A stretch of DNA of 64,000 nt from NCBI RefSeq assembly GCF_002802965.1, contig NZ_NXGA01000001.1, positions 3,631,343 through 3,695,342 on the forward strand, read 5' to 3'. The stretch comes from Sporolactobacillus pectinivorans. Lineage in GTDB: Bacteria > Bacillota > Bacilli > Bacillales > Sporolactobacillaceae. Position 1 is the stretch's first letter, and each line of letters opens with the position of its first letter. The notes beneath the pieces are model-generated. The model searched no databases and was not told the origin of the DNA. It saw only the letters and a list, made by a program, of their open reading frames with translations. Position numbers and translations under genes: made by a program. This document shows, in pieces, positions 49,574-59,368 of the stretch.

Positions 49574-52177
49574 ATGGCAATTGAAGAAAAAAATCTTAAT
49601 CAGTCTGAATCACTGGAAATAACGATTGACCGGCTTGTCGCCAACGCGCAAACGGCTGCCGAAGCATTTCGCCCTCTTGATCAGCAGCAGATTGATGAAA
49701 TTGTCCGGCAAATGGCACTTGCAGGTCTCGATCAGCATATGAGGCTGGCAAAGATGGCTGTTGATGAAACAAAGCGCGGTGTATATGAGGATAAAATTAT
49801 TAAAAACATTTTTGCAACCGAATACATTTACAACTCGATTAAGGCCAATAAAACGGTCGGCGTCATTGCCGAAGATCCATATGAGGAAATTGTCCAGATT
49901 GCGGAACCTGTCGGCGTCATTGCCGGCGTCACACCTGTCACCAACCCAACATCAACCACGATGTTCAAATCGCTGATCTCGATCAAAACCAAAAATCCGA
50001 TTATCTTTGCATTTCATCCGTCGGCCCAGAAATCGAGCAGCGCTGCGGCAAAGATTCTCCTCGACGCCGCTGTCAAAGCAGGCGCCCCGGAAAACTGCAT
50101 CCAGTGGATTGAAACACCGTCGATTGAGGCGACGCAGATGCTGATGCATCATTCGGGCGTCTCGCTCATTCTGGCAACAGGCGGCCCCGGTATGGTCAAG
50201 GCGGCATATAGTTCCGGGAAACCTTCGATCGGCGTCGGTCCGGGTAATGTGCCCTGCTATATCGAAAAAACCGCAGACATTAAGCAGGCGGTCAATGACT
50301 TGATTCTCTCCAAGACTTTTGATAACGGAATGATCTGCGCATCCGAACAGGCTGTTATCATCGACCAGCAGATCTACGACGAAGTGAAGCAGGAACTGAT
50401 CAGCAATAAGTGCTATTTTCTAAATGCTGAAGAGAAGAAAAAAGTTGAAAAACTGGTCATTGATGAGCGGCGCTGCGCGGTCAATCCGCAGATTGTCGGC
50501 AAGCCGGCCGCGTTCATCGCCGGGCTGGCGGGTGTCTCTGTCCCGGAAGATACAAAAGTGCTGATTGCCGAACTGAAGACAGTGGGGCCAGAGTCGCCGC
50601 TGTCGCGTGAAAAACTCAGCCCTGTTCTCGCCTGCTATAAAGCAAAAACAACAGAGGAAGGCTTTAAACGCGCTGAAGAAATGATTGCCTTTGGAGGCAG
50701 CGGCCATTCGGCGGTCATCCACTCAAACGATCAGTCGGTGCTTGATGCATTCGCCCGGCGCGTGAAAGTCGGCAGGATCATCGTTAATGCACCGTCTTCT
50801 CTTGGCGGGATCGGCGATATCTACAACCATTTCATCCCATCGCTTACACTCGGATGCGGCACATACGGAGGCAACTCCGTATCAACGAACGTCGGCACGG
50901 CGAACCTGATCAATATCAAAACAATGGCCAATCGGAGAAACAACATGCAGTGGTTTAAAGTTCCACCGAAAATCTACTTTGAAAAAAACGCAACCAAATA
51001 TCTGTCACAGATGCCGGACATCTCGCGCGCATTTATCGTTACCGATCCGGGCATGGTCAAATTCGGCTATGTCGACCGCGTCCTCTATTTTCTGAGAAAG
51101 CGCCCGAACCCGATCCACTACGAAATTTTCTCGGATGTAGAACCGGATCCGTCCGTGGCAACAGTTATGAAGGGCACAGAAATGATGCGGAAATTTGAAC
51201 CGGATGTAATCATCGCGCTGGGCGGCGGTTCGGCAATGGATGCTGCCAAAGGGATGTGGCTGTTCTATGAAAGCCCGGAAACCGACTTTTTCGGTCTGAA
51301 ACAGAAATTCCTGGATATCAGAAAACGAGTTTTCAAGTTTCCGAATCTTGGTCAGAAAGCAAAATTTGTTGCCATTCCGACAACATCCGGTACCGGATCG
51401 GAAGTTACCTCTTTCTCGGTTATAACCGACAAGGAAAATAACATGAAATATCCGCTTGCCGATTATGCACTGACGCCAAATGTTGCGATCATCGATCCCG
51501 AATTCGTGATGACCGTGCCGCCGCGTGTGCTTGCGGATTCAGGTCTGGATGTATTGACGCATGCGCTTGAAGCTTACGTTTCCAACATGGCCAATGATTT
51601 TACCGACGGGCTCTGCATCAAAGCGATTCAGCTGGTGTTCGAGTATCTGCCGCGTTCCTATAAGGACAGCAACGACAAATTGGCTAAAGAAAAAATGCAT
51701 AACGCCGCAACGATCGCCGGTATGGCTTTTTCCAATGCTTTCCTTGGCATCAATCACAGCCTGGCACACAAACTCGGCAATGAATTCCACCTGGCTCATG
51801 GCCGCTGCTGCGCGATTTTGATGCCTCATGTCATCCGCTACAATGCGAAAAAGCCGACGAAGTTCGCTGCATTCCCGAAATACCGCCACTTTATCGCTGA
51901 CGAACGTTATGCAGAAATCGCCCGGATTATCGGCGTTCCCGGCAAAACCACAGAAGAAGGCGTCGAAAATCTGGTTCAGGCGATCATTAAATTGGAAAAA
52001 GAATTGAACATACCAACGAGCATCGAAGCCAACGGCGTCAGCAAAGAAGCTTTTGAAAAAGCTGTTGACCGGCTCGCGGATCACGCTTTTGAAGACCAGT
52101 GTACGACGGCAAACCCCAAATTGCCGCTCGTACCTGAACTGGCCGACATTTACCGCCAGGCATTCAAAGGCGTCTGA
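49574..52177 (+). CDS. adhE: Bifunctional acetaldehyde-CoA / alcohol dehydrogenase
   Basis: An 867-aa fusion. Residues about 1-440 are the CoA-acylating aldehyde dehydrogenase with [37 protein letters not shown] and the catalytic Cys in [11 protein letters not shown]. Residues about 455-867 are an iron-dependent alcohol dehydrogenase with [33 protein letters not shown] and iron-binding His in [11 protein letters not shown] and LAHGRCC. It reduces acetyl-CoA to ethanol and oxidises two NADH. ATG at 49574 follows AAGGAGG; an in-frame GTG at 49514 falls inside the Rex operator and is not used. Confidence 0.96.
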   Translation: MAIEEKNLNQSESLEITIDRLVANAQTAAEAFRPLDQQQIDEIVRQMALAGLDQHMRLAKMAVDETKRGVYEDKIIKNIFATEYIYNSIKANKTVGVIAEDPYEEIVQIAEPVGVIAGVTPVTNPTSTTMFKSLISIKTKNPIIFAFHPSAQKSSSAAAKILLDAAVKAGAPENCIQWIETPSIEATQMLMHHSGVSLILATGGPGMVKAAYSSGKPSIGVGPGNVPCYIEKTADIKQAVNDLILSKTFDNGMICASEQAVIIDQQIYDEVKQELISNKCYFLNAEEKKKVEKLVIDERRCAVNPQIVGKPAAFIAGLAGVSVPEDTKVLIAELKTVGPESPLSREKLSPVLACYKAKTTEEGFKRAEEMIAFGGSGHSAVIHSNDQSVLDAFARRVKVGRIIVNAPSSLGGIGDIYNHFIPSLTLGCGTYGGNSVSTNVGTANLINIKTMANRRNNMQWFKVPPKIYFEKNATKYLSQMPDISRAFIVTDPGMVKFGYVDRVLYFLRKRPNPIHYEIFSDVEPDPSVATVMKGTEMMRKFEPDVIIALGGGSAMDAAKGMWLFYESPETDFFGLKQKFLDIRKRVFKFPNLGQKAKFVAIPTTSGTGSEVTSFSVITDKENNMKYPLADYALTPNVAIIDPEFVMTVPPRVLADSGLDVLTHALEAYVSNMANDFTDGLCIKAIQLVFEYLPRSYKDSNDKLAKEKMHNAATIAGMAFSNAFLGINHSLAHKLGNEFHLAHGRCCAILMPHVIRYNAKKPTKFAAFPKYRHFIADERYAEIARIIGVPGKTTEEGVENLVQAIIKLEKELNIPTSIEANGVSKEAFEKAVDRLADHAFEDQCTTANPKLPLVPELADIYRQAFKGV

Positions 52178-52191
52178 AGCCTGTTTGAAAT

Positions 52192-52224
52192 AATGTACCC
52201 TTCCTCCTTGAGGAAGGGTACATT
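52192..52224 (+). terminator. adhE terminator
   Basis: Long perfect stem AATGTACCCTTCCT / AGGAAGGGTACATT followed by a T-rich stretch. Confidence 0.85.
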
Positions 52225-52610
52225 ATTATTTTCGTTAATTTCTCAAACACTTCCATAGCAATTTGAAATGACATCTTTCTCCCTTTAAGCTCGTCCGTCG
52301 TTTCACCCATCATTTTCTCCGGCTTTCATAAATATGGCGGCCAGAACGACAAGTGCAAAAACGGCAGCTATGGAGACCGTAAAAAGGATTTCTGTGATCA
52401 AGCGCCTCAGACCTGTCACCAGCAGATAGCCAGTAATAAAGCTCGATTGCGATCAAAAAGGCTCTTTTGTAAATTCGAGGAATTTTTATCCAATACTCTA
52501 GAAGTTTCTACAAAATCGGACTCCTCCATATTTCTGACCATTAATCTTAATGCCTCTTATAGCAGCCTATAAATAGAACATTAAGACTTTATTTTTGGTG
52601 GCATCCACGA
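52225..52610. other. Gene-poor gap with a possible small TM ORF on the minus strand
   Basis: On the minus strand 52303-52419 can encode a 38-aa peptide from a GTG, with a hydrophobic stretch ILFTVSIAAVFALVVLAAIF, overlapping a second short frame by ATGA. Neither has a convincing ribosome site and the frame extends upstream to a stop without a better start. These may be decayed remains of a membrane gene. Nothing else was seen. Confidence 0.3.
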
Positions 52611-53765
52611 TTAAATCTGTTTACGCAGTGGACGAAAAAATGCTCGGATCTCCTCGGCAAGGAGCTCAGGTTCCTCAAAAGCGGCAAAGTGACCTCCCTT
52701 CGGCAGTTCAGTCCAACGCTGCACATTGTATGTGCGTTTCGCCCATTCAATCGGCGCACGATTCACAGGCTCAACTGTCAAAGTCACTCCGGTAGGTACC
52801 TCGACCCAGCGAGGCGACTGGTCGGGCCCCTTCCGATGTTGGTGGTCGTAATACAAGCGCATGGAAGAATTAATGGTTTCAGTAACCCAATAAATGGTCA
52901 GATTCGTCAGCAACTCGTCTTTGCTGAAACGTTGCTCGATATTACCTCCACAGTCGCTCCAGGCTCTGAATTTTTCGATAATCCAAGCAGCCAGACCTAC
53001 TGGTGAATCGTTCAGCCCGTAAGCGAGTGTCTGCGGGCGGGTGCCCTGCAGATGTTCATAGGCCCCCTCCTCTTTCTCCCATAGTCTAATTTGAGACAAG
53101 TAATTTTTTTCCGCGGATGACAGCGGAGCAGCCTCCGGGCCAAGAAAAGGACTGGCAACGGCCGTAATATGAATGCCAATGATCTTCTCCGGGTGCCGGC
53201 GCCCAAGATTTGTGGAAACACCCGCTCCGATGTCTCCTCCGTGAGCCCCGAACCGATGATAACCGAGCACGCTTACCATAAGCTGCGCCCAGAGATCTGC
53301 AATGGCCTCCAAAGTCATGCTCTTCTGGATTGAGCGCTGCGAAAATCCACACCCGGGAAGTGATGGAACCACGACATCGAAGGCATCATTTGCGTCACCT
53401 CCGTTTGCTGCCGGATCGGAAAGTAAGTGAATCATTTTCGTCATCTCAAAAAAAGAGCTTGGCCAGCCGTGAGTCAGAATCAGAGGCATGGGTTTCGGCC
53501 CGCGTCCCCGTTCGTGAATAAAATGAAGCTTTACCCCGTCAACATCGGAACTGAATTGTTGGAATTCATTGAGTTGCCTTTCCTGCTCGCGCCAGTCAAA
53601 ATCATCAATCCAATAATCGGTAATTTGCTGTAAATACTCAAGGCTGGTTCCCCGGTTCCATTCTGATCCTTTCACAGCATCAGGCCATCTTGTCTTCTTC
53701 AGGCGAGAACGCAAGTCATCAAGAACGAATTGTTCAACATGAATCTGAAAAGGTTTTACCGCCAT
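52611..53765 (-). CDS. Epoxide hydrolase family protein (alpha/beta hydrolase with EHN domain)
   Basis: A 384-aa protein. The N-terminal EHN region is FQIHVEQFVLDDLRSRLKKT with WRGT-like GTSLEYLQQITDYW. The hydrolase part has the oxyanion motif LILTHGWPSSFFEM, the nucleophile Asp in FGAHGGDIGAG, and a C-terminal His in LPKGGHFAAFEEPELL. Such microsomal-type epoxide hydrolases open epoxides to diols. ATG at 53765 follows GGGGGGAGA; the longer frame adds 29 unrelated residues. It stands alone between adhE and ldhD. Confidence 0.88.
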   Translation of the reverse strand: MAVKPFQIHVEQFVLDDLRSRLKKTRWPDAVKGSEWNRGTSLEYLQQITDYWIDDFDWREQERQLNEFQQFSSDVDGVKLHFIHERGRGPKPMPLILTHGWPSSFFEMTKMIHLLSDPAANGGDANDAFDVVVPSLPGCGFSQRSIQKSMTLEAIADLWAQLMVSVLGYHRFGAHGGDIGAGVSTNLGRRHPEKIIGIHITAVASPFLGPEAAPLSSAEKNYLSQIRLWEKEEGAYEHLQGTRPQTLAYGLNDSPVGLAAWIIEKFRAWSDCGGNIEQRFSKDELLTNLTIYWVTETINSSMRLYYDHQHRKGPDQSPRWVEVPTGVTLTVEPVNRAPIEWAKRTYNVQRWTELPKGGHFAAFEEPELLAEEIRAFFRPLRKQI

Positions 53766-54122
53766 GGTCTCCCCCCTGTACATAAAATTATTTTCCTGAA
53801 ACTTCACAACTTGGAACGCTCTGTGGTTCATTCTCTTGCTCCCAAGAAACATTCACTGCCTTCCCCCACATTATAAATACACTATCCATTCCGATTCCAA
53901 ACCTTTTATAAAGAAAATCCCACGCTAACCTGCTGTTATTTTCGCACTTAAAACGAATGGAACGATGATCCTATGACGCAAAATAAAAAAACGCCATCCA
54001 TGACTGGATTTATCCATTGTTCAGTCCGTATCTCCTGCGATACTGCATGATCAGACAGCCCGGTTAATCATTGACTTTGCCGCTTTTCTCCTTAAACACA
54101 TCAATGCTTTAAACTGGAATCG

Positions 54123-54170
54123 TTTACAGTCAGACAAAATTCTTCTAAACTGAATGTGAATGAATTCACA
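54123..54170 (+). promoter_or_regulatory. D-ldh promoter with Rex operator
   Basis: TTTACA (54123-54128) and TAAACT (54146-54151), spacer 17, then TGTGAA-TGAA-TTCACA (54155-54170), a perfect Rex-type palindrome starting three bases after the -10. The layout copies that of adhE. Confidence 0.8.
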
Positions 54171-54200
54171 GCTGTATTCATTTAAAGGAGGATATATATA

Positions 54201-55193
54201 ATGAACATATTGCTCTTTCATGTAATTAAAGATGAGGAAGAAACTATTCGCTCATGGTCGGAGCAGCATAAAATAAAAGTCGATACCAGTCCTGATATTC
54301 TTTCCCTTGACACTGTGGAACAAGTCAAGGGATACGATGGTATCTGCATTCAGCAGACGATTTCCATTGACAATCCCGAAGTTTATAAAAAACTGAAAGA
54401 ATACGGTATTCGGCAGATCGCAACACGCACAGCCGGATTCGATATGATTGACCTAAATGAGGCGGAGAAAAACGGATTAATTGTCACCAATGTTCCCGCA
54501 TACTCTCCGTATGCCGTAGCTGAGCTGGCTGTTACCCAGGCGATGCAGCTTGTTCGCCACATCCCCCAGTTCAGTAAACGGATCGAGCGCCATGATTTTC
54601 GCTGGAGCGGCTTAATCTCGCGTGAAATACGCTCGCTGACTGTCGGTATTGTTGGCACCGGACGAATCGGAGCAACGGCCGCTCAACTTTTTAAAGGTCT
54701 GGGCGCGCGGATCATCGGATTTGACTATTATCCGAACAGTAAATTAAACAGCCTGCTTGATTATCGTCCGACCCTTGAAGATGTATTGAAGGAAGCGGAC
54801 ATTGTCTCCCTCCACACACCGCTTCTGGACACAACGGCCCATATGATCAATAAAAACACACTGAAGCTGATGAAAAAAGATGCTGTTCTGATCAACATTG
54901 CACGGGGTGGCCTGGTGGCTACAGATGACTTGATCGATGCACTTGAAAATCATCAAATTGCCGGGGCCGCACTGGATACTTTTGAAGATGAAAGTTTTAT
55001 TAATCAGGATCTGAGTGACAAAGGCACTGATGACCAGCGCCTGCAGAAACTGATTGATTTGGATCAGGTTGTTCTGACGCCTCACATTGGCTTCTACACA
55101 ACAACAGCCATTCAGAACATTGTCGAAGGCGGGCTGAACAGCGTCGTTGATGTACTCACAACTGGGACAAGTGACAATCAGGTTCGCAACTGA
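54201..55193 (+). CDS. ldhD: D-lactate dehydrogenase (D-2-hydroxyacid dehydrogenase)
   Basis: A 330-aa NAD-dependent enzyme reducing pyruvate to D-lactate. The substrate region is RQIATRTAGFDMIDL and NVPAYSPYAVAEL, the NAD site VGIVGTGRIGATAAQLF, then VSLHTPLLDTTAHMI, NIARGGLVATDDLI (catalytic Arg), DTFEDES (Glu) and the catalytic His in LTPHIGFYT. Length and motifs match lactic-acid-bacterial D-LDH. AAAGGAGG precedes the ATG; a terminator follows. As the Rex-controlled enzyme here it is probably the main fermentative LDH. Confidence 0.95.
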   Translation: MNILLFHVIKDEEETIRSWSEQHKIKVDTSPDILSLDTVEQVKGYDGICIQQTISIDNPEVYKKLKEYGIRQIATRTAGFDMIDLNEAEKNGLIVTNVPAYSPYAVAELAVTQAMQLVRHIPQFSKRIERHDFRWSGLISREIRSLTVGIVGTGRIGATAAQLFKGLGARIIGFDYYPNSKLNSLLDYRPTLEDVLKEADIVSLHTPLLDTTAHMINKNTLKLMKKDAVLINIARGGLVATDDLIDALENHQIAGAALDTFEDESFINQDLSDKGTDDQRLQKLIDLDQVVLTPHIGFYTTTAIQNIVEGGLNSVVDVLTTGTSDNQVRN

Positions 55194-55208
55194 CCTTTTA
55201 AAAACTTA

Positions 55209-55237
55209 AAAAGCAGCCGAAATCCGGCTGCTTTTTT
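55209..55237. terminator. Terminator after D-ldh
   Basis: Perfect 9-bp stem AAGCAGCCG / CGGCTGCTT with T-run on plus and A-run before, between convergent genes. Confidence 0.85.
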
Positions 55238-55259
55238 CTATCTACTGATCCATCTTTTT

Positions 55260-55892
55260 TCAGAGTCTGTCCAACACATCTTCCTCATTTTTCAGCAAGC
55301 CTCTCAGGCTCATAGAAATCATGGCCAGAAACTGATCGGTGAAAGGTCTGAGATCATCAATTTTTGTTTCAGGATGAAGCTTTAAATAGCCCAGGGACAG
55401 ATTTGAATAGTAGTAATAATGGGACTGCAGCACAGCCTGAAGCGTATCGAGATCGACATTATCCTTCAGATCAAATCCATCAATCATTTTTTTGAAAAAT
55501 TCAGGCACCAGCGACTCCATTTCTTTGAACAGCTTTGTCATTTTATCTGTTAATTCTTTCGGTGGCCTCGTAAAGGCAGTGAGAACGAGTTGATAGATAT
55601 CCGGGTAATTTTTACAAAACTGAAGTTCCTGTTCGCTGTACTTTTTAAAATTCCCGATGACATTTCCCGTAAAATCCCATTGGTTATAATCCAGTTCATC
55701 CATTGAAAAATGGATGGCATAGACGACACTTTCTTCAAAAAGTTTTTCTTTGGAATCATAGTAATGAAAAACAAGCCCCTTGGACACACCGGCAGACTTC
55801 GCTATCCGATTCGTTGACGCCTGCGCAAATCCTTTGACAGCAAATTCATGAATGGCAGCTGTCAGAATCGCCTTTTCTTTGGTTTCTTCCAT
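55260..55892 (-). CDS. TetR family regulator of the adjacent ABC exporter
   Basis: A 210-aa repressor. The helix-turn-helix is FAQASTNRIAKSAGVSKGLVFHYYDSKEKLFEE; the ligand domain is helical with several aromatic residues. It is the third gene of an ATPase-permease-TetR operon, starting next to the permease stop, and the operon promoter holds two matching palindromes, so it likely represses its own operon until the exporter substrate binds. Confidence 0.9.
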   Translation of the reverse strand: MEETKEKAILTAAIHEFAVKGFAQASTNRIAKSAGVSKGLVFHYYDSKEKLFEESVVYAIHFSMDELDYNQWDFTGNVIGNFKKYSEQELQFCKNYPDIYQLVLTAFTRPPKELTDKMTKLFKEMESLVPEFFKKMIDGFDLKDNVDLDTLQAVLQSHYYYYSNLSLGYLKLHPETKIDDLRPFTDQFLAMISMSLRGLLKNEEDVLDRL

Positions 55893-56699
55893 TTACGCTT
55901 TCAGATCCTTCCTTCCGTAGATCAAGAAAGTCAATAAAACGGATACGGTCAGCACAATCAGATCGGTCCAGACATAATTCCACTGGATACCGGTTTTGAA
56001 AATCGCGCTTGGCAGCGCGGTATCTACAGGCGAAAAATAAACAAGTGTCTTAAATGTATCCTTCAGCTTACCAACAACGCCGAGAATAAAAGTCAGGAAC
56101 ACGAGACCGAGTGACAGGGATGTCGCCGATTTATTTGATGAAAGCAGTGAGGACAGAAGAAATCCGATACTAAGAAACGTCAGCCCCATCACCCATCCGG
56201 CAACAGTCAGCTGAGCGAAGGCTTTAAAGAGGCCGGAGACAGAGGCAGCGGATTCTTTAAAAATCATACAGACCAGAAAGGCAACGACCATAGATACAAT
56301 CCAGTAGAACGAGTAGATCAGAGCATTCGCCAGCATTTTCGATGAAACAATCGAAGCACGTGAAATCGGCTGGGCATACAGATAGCTGATGGTTCCCTCC
56401 GATTCTTCACGCGACAGAGCATTCGTTCCGAGCATCGCCGCAAAAATACCCGTTGCGATCATCACGTATTGAAATTCATACCCAAAATAGCCTTTAATTG
56501 TAGCGAACGCCGCCATATCTGACAGGTTAAACGCCTTCAGCATTTCTTTCGGCATCGCCTTCAGATCCATTTGCTGCAGGCCCATGCCCTTTATGGACGG
56601 GAACAGAGAAACAAGACCCAGTGTCAGCAGTGCAACAACAATCACCCAGACAAGCAGCGTTTTTGTATGTGTTTTGCATTCCAGTCTGAAAAGTGTCAT
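55893..56699 (-). CDS. ABC exporter permease (ABC-2 type)
   Basis: A 268-aa membrane protein with six hydrophobic segments. GTNALSREESEGTISYLYAQPISRASIVSSKMLANAL is the cytoplasmic coupling region typical of ABC-2 permeases (quoted here in outline; key residues E-E-x-E-G-T). It overlaps the ATPase gene by four bases. Substrate unknown; drug, peptide or lipid export are all possible. Confidence 0.87.
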   Translation of the reverse strand: MTLFRLECKTHTKTLLVWVIVVALLTLGLVSLFPSIKGMGLQQMDLKAMPKEMLKAFNLSDMAAFATIKGYFGYEFQYVMIATGIFAAMLGTNALSREESEGTISYLYAQPISRASIVSSKMLANALIYSFYWIVSMVVAFLVCMIFKESAASVSGLFKAFAQLTVAGWVMGLTFLSIGFLLSSLLSSNKSATSLSLGLVFLTFILGVVGKLKDTFKTLVYFSPVDTALPSAIFKTGIQWNYVWTDLIVLTVSVLLTFLIYGRKDLKA

Positions 56700-57595
56700 G
56701 CTCTTTCCGCCTCCTGATTTTCATACAGCGACATGAATTGTTCTTCCAGGTCGCGATTGTCAACCGTCACATCGTCCAGCCCGGAAGCAATTTTGGACAA
56801 TGTCTCAAAAAGCAAGGGCAGTCCTTTTTCATATGTCAAGCGTACCTCATTCTTCCCCTGTTTTATAATCTTCCCGCCAATAGCTGTCATCTGTTCAAGA
56901 GGCAGATTTTCACCTTTCAAAGTAATGATTTTCACATTTTTGTTGATTGCCGTCAGATCTTCCACGCCCATCAGATGCCCGGCCTTGATAAATGCCACTT
57001 TGGAACAGTAATCCTCAACCTCTTTCAGATTGTGGCTGGACAGGAAAATAGTGACACCCTGCTCCTGCTTCTCCTTCATCAGCCGAAACAACCGCGCATG
57101 CATTAATGGATCGAGCCCGTTGGTTGGCTCATCCAGGATTAACAGTTCGGGGTGGTGAATCATTGCGCAGACGATCGCTACTTTTTTCTTATTTCCTAGT
57201 GAAAGATCACCGAATTTTTTCTTTAAATCGACCTCGAACAGTTCACAGTATCTTTCCAGTTCTTTTTCGTCTTCTTTCAGATGATGAAAATCCAGCGTAT
57301 AGCGCACCAAATCCTGAACACGGAACTGCGGATAGAAGCGAACATCGCTTGGAACATAGCCGATTCTTTTTTTCACAGCCACATCCGCTCCCGGCATCTC
57401 TTGACCGAGCAGCTTGATACTGCCACCGCTGCGTTTAATAAAATTCAAAATCATATTCATCGTGGTTGATTTTCCCGCGCCGTTCGGACCGATAAAGCCA
57501 AAAAATTCTCCTTCATCCACATTCAATGACAAATCTTTGACCGCGGCAAATTTGCCAAAATTCTTACTGATGTGATTCAGCTCAATAACTGGCAT
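56696..57595 (-). CDS. ABC exporter ATP-binding protein
   Basis: A 299-aa ATPase: Walker A GFIGPNGAGKSTTMNMI, Q-loop region YVPSDVRFYPQFRV, signature LSLGNKKKVAIVCAM, Walker B LLILDEPTNGLDPLM and the switch His in FLSSHNLKEVE. A C-terminal regulatory extension of about 80 residues follows. It is the first gene of the operon. Confidence 0.94.
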   Translation of the reverse strand: MPVIELNHISKNFGKFAAVKDLSLNVDEGEFFGFIGPNGAGKSTTMNMILNFIKRSGGSIKLLGQEMPGADVAVKKRIGYVPSDVRFYPQFRVQDLVRYTLDFHHLKEDEKELERYCELFEVDLKKKFGDLSLGNKKKVAIVCAMIHHPELLILDEPTNGLDPLMHARLFRLMKEKQEQGVTIFLSSHNLKEVEDYCSKVAFIKAGHLMGVEDLTAINKNVKIITLKGENLPLEQMTAIGGKIIKQGKNEVRLTYEKGLPLLFETLSKIASGLDDVTVDNRDLEEQFMSLYENQEAERA

Positions 57596-57623
57596 CCTCC
57601 GTCATCTCCTCTTCCGATCGATA

Positions 57624-57672
57624 TTGACCCACTGGTCAAAATGAATATAGCATATATTGACCAATGGGTCAA
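57624..57672 (-). promoter_or_regulatory. Promoter with twin TetR operators
   Basis: Two perfect 6-4-6 palindromes, TTGACC-CACT-GGTCAA (57624-57639) and TTGACC-AATG-GGTCAA (57657-57672), have centres 33 bases apart. The minus-strand promoter uses TTGACC of the second site as -35 (57667-57672) and TATATT (57644-57649) as -10, spacer 17, so the operators cover both the -35 and the start site. Confidence 0.8.
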
Positions 57673-57818
57673 TGGTTGGCCGAATAATGATCATCAAATA
57701 GTTTGACAGATCATCTGCCATTATTTCTATGATTTTCTTTCAGAGTGCTATTCTTGACTTGTTAACAATTGTGACGATTTTGTGACCAGTCTAATCAACA
57801 ATCGGGAGGCAATTCATC

Positions 57819-58262
57819 ATGGCTTTTTCAGAAGCAACACAGACCATTTTAAAGGCTAAAGCAAAAAAGGGACTCACATTTGCGCAAATCGCGGAAGCAG
57901 CTGGCTGTTCGGAAGTATTTTGCACGGCCGCTATTTATGGTCAGCAGACTTTAAGCCCTGAACAGGCAAAAGTGGTCGCCGATCTACTCAATCTGCCTGT
58001 CGAAGCTGAAAACGATCTGAAATCAATTCCTTTCCGCGGCACTAACTTTTCTGTCCCTCCGACCGATCCGACGATTTATCGGCTTTACGAAATTGTCCTC
58101 GTGTACGGGGATACCATTAAGGCACTGATCCACGAAAAGTTCGGCGACGGCATTATGAGCGCAATCGATTTCAGGATGGATCTGGACAAAAAGGAAGACC
58201 CGCACGGTGACCGCGTTGTGATCACGCTGAACGGTAAATTTTTGAAATATAAAACATTCTGA
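57819..58262 (+). CDS. cynS: Cyanate hydratase (cyanase)
   Basis: A 147-aa enzyme that converts cyanate and bicarbonate to ammonia and carbon dioxide. The catalytic triad is Arg88 and Glu91 in IYRLYEIV and Ser114 in GDGIMSAIDF, matching Arg96, Glu99 and Ser122 of E. coli CynS. The N-terminal helical bundle (FAQIAEAAGCSEVF) is normal. GGGAGG precedes the ATG. It stands alone: no cynT carbonic anhydrase or cynR regulator is next to it. Cyanases are scattered in Firmicutes, so acquisition by transfer is possible. Confidence 0.95.
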   Translation: MAFSEATQTILKAKAKKGLTFAQIAEAAGCSEVFCTAAIYGQQTLSPEQAKVVADLLNLPVEAENDLKSIPFRGTNFSVPPTDPTIYRLYEIVLVYGDTIKALIHEKFGDGIMSAIDFRMDLDKKEDPHGDRVVITLNGKFLKYKTF

Positions 58263-58347
58263 GTCCGGCAATGTCCCTCATCTTTAATCGCATAATTCCG
58301 CCGTCCCGTGGCAAAATAACGACTACTTGTTACGAGGAGGGATTGCA

Positions 58348-58581
58348 ATGGCTAAGCCGGATGATCGTTCGGACAATGTTGATAAGATTGCAAGAAGTAT
58401 CGGTCATACACTACAGAACATCGATGATGCCAAAGATTATATCAAAGCCCATGGCGAGGAAATGAGCAAAGAGGAGAAGCAGCAGATTCTCGATAAAAAT
58501 CAGCGGCGTGAGGAAAGCATTAACGGCCTTCGTGAAGAAATTAAAGACGAGGCCGCCTATAGCAAAACAGCAAAGTTTTAA
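58348..58581 (+). CDS. tlp: Small acid-soluble spore protein Tlp
   Basis: A 77-aa charged helical protein starting AKPDDRSDNVDKIARSI and with DKNQRREESINGLREEIKDE, matching the Tlp (thioredoxin-like) SASP family that accumulates in the forespore. ATG at 58348 follows GAGGAGG. Its presence argues for a spore-forming host. A strong terminator follows. Confidence 0.92.
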   Translation: MAKPDDRSDNVDKIARSIGHTLQNIDDAKDYIKAHGEEMSKEEKQQILDKNQRREESINGLREEIKDEAAYSKTAKF

Positions 58582-58596
58582 ACAGAGCCGAAACGA

Positions 58597-58632
58597 CGCG
58601 GCGCCAACCTATTTTATGGTTGGCGCCGTTTA
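58597..58632 (+). terminator. tlp terminator
   Basis: Perfect GC-rich stem CGGCGCCAACC / GGTTGGCGCCG followed by TTTATATAAT. Confidence 0.8.
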
Positions 58633-58775
58633 TATAATACGGTAATCGCGCATAAGTATTGAAAGTCATGCATAAAATCGAAAAATCGCTCATAAAATTT
58701 TCTAGCATAAAATTTTCTTGATCACTTTCTTTAACTCTTGGCTGACAAATTTGCAGAGCATCGCGTCTTATTTCA

Positions 58776-59276
58776 TTAAATAAACCTCGCCATGAGATAC
58801 TCGTCAACATAGTGATCGCCCTCCCACATGGCTTCTTTGTCTTCACCATAGATAGAAAAACCCATCTTTTCATAAGCGCTGATTGCATGTTCGTTTGACA
58901 CCATAACATAAAGGTAAAATTTCTTTACAATCCCTTCATCTTTGGCAATTTCCGTTAATTTCTCGATCATCTGTCTGGAGATTCTCCGGCCCCTGTATTC
59001 AGGCTTCACATAGACGGCTTCGAGCGTTGCCCGGTGGCGCATCTTCGGCAGTATCTCCTTCACTAGGGTTACAATGCCGATCAGACTCTTGCCGTCAAAA
59101 GCACCGATTGTAATCGCGTGATCTCTCGACAGGCGCTCTTCAAAATCGGAAAGCGAATACTGAACTTCAACAGGATACTCCGAAGCAAATGCCTCCGGAC
59201 TTTTCATCAGTGCTTCCAGGCGAAGATTTCTATAGGCAGCTGCATCATTTTCTGTTAATGGTTCATAACGAATCAT
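58776..59276 (-). CDS. GNAT family N-acetyltransferase
   Basis: A 166-aa enzyme: YEPLTENDAAAYRNLRLEAL opens the fold, LEAVYVKPEYRGRRISRQMI is the acetyl-CoA loop, and LYVMVSNEHAISAYEKMGF the C-terminal part. ATG at 59276 follows GGAGG; the longer frame adds eight residues. Substrate unknown. A downstream AT-rich stretch of about 120 bases holds only short repeats of CATAAAAT. Confidence 0.87.
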   Translation of the reverse strand: MIRYEPLTENDAAAYRNLRLEALMKSPEAFASEYPVEVQYSLSDFEERLSRDHAITIGAFDGKSLIGIVTLVKEILPKMRHRATLEAVYVKPEYRGRRISRQMIEKLTEIAKDEGIVKKFYLYVMVSNEHAISAYEKMGFSIYGEDKEAMWEGDHYVDEYLMARFI

Positions 59277-59368
59277 AAACAATGCCTCCTGACGGATCAT
59301 TCTGTTTTTACTATGATGAATTTATTGTTTGCCGGAAGGCCAGATCTTATCGATGAAGGTGACCGCAA

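Noticed and set aside
52303..52419. 38-aa hydrophobic ORF as a gene
   Set aside because: There is no ribosome site and no family; recorded only as a possible remnant in the gap entry.
53870..54120. Small gene or RNA between the epoxide hydrolase and D-ldh
   Set aside because: Only short frames and weak hairpins are visible; nothing supports a feature.
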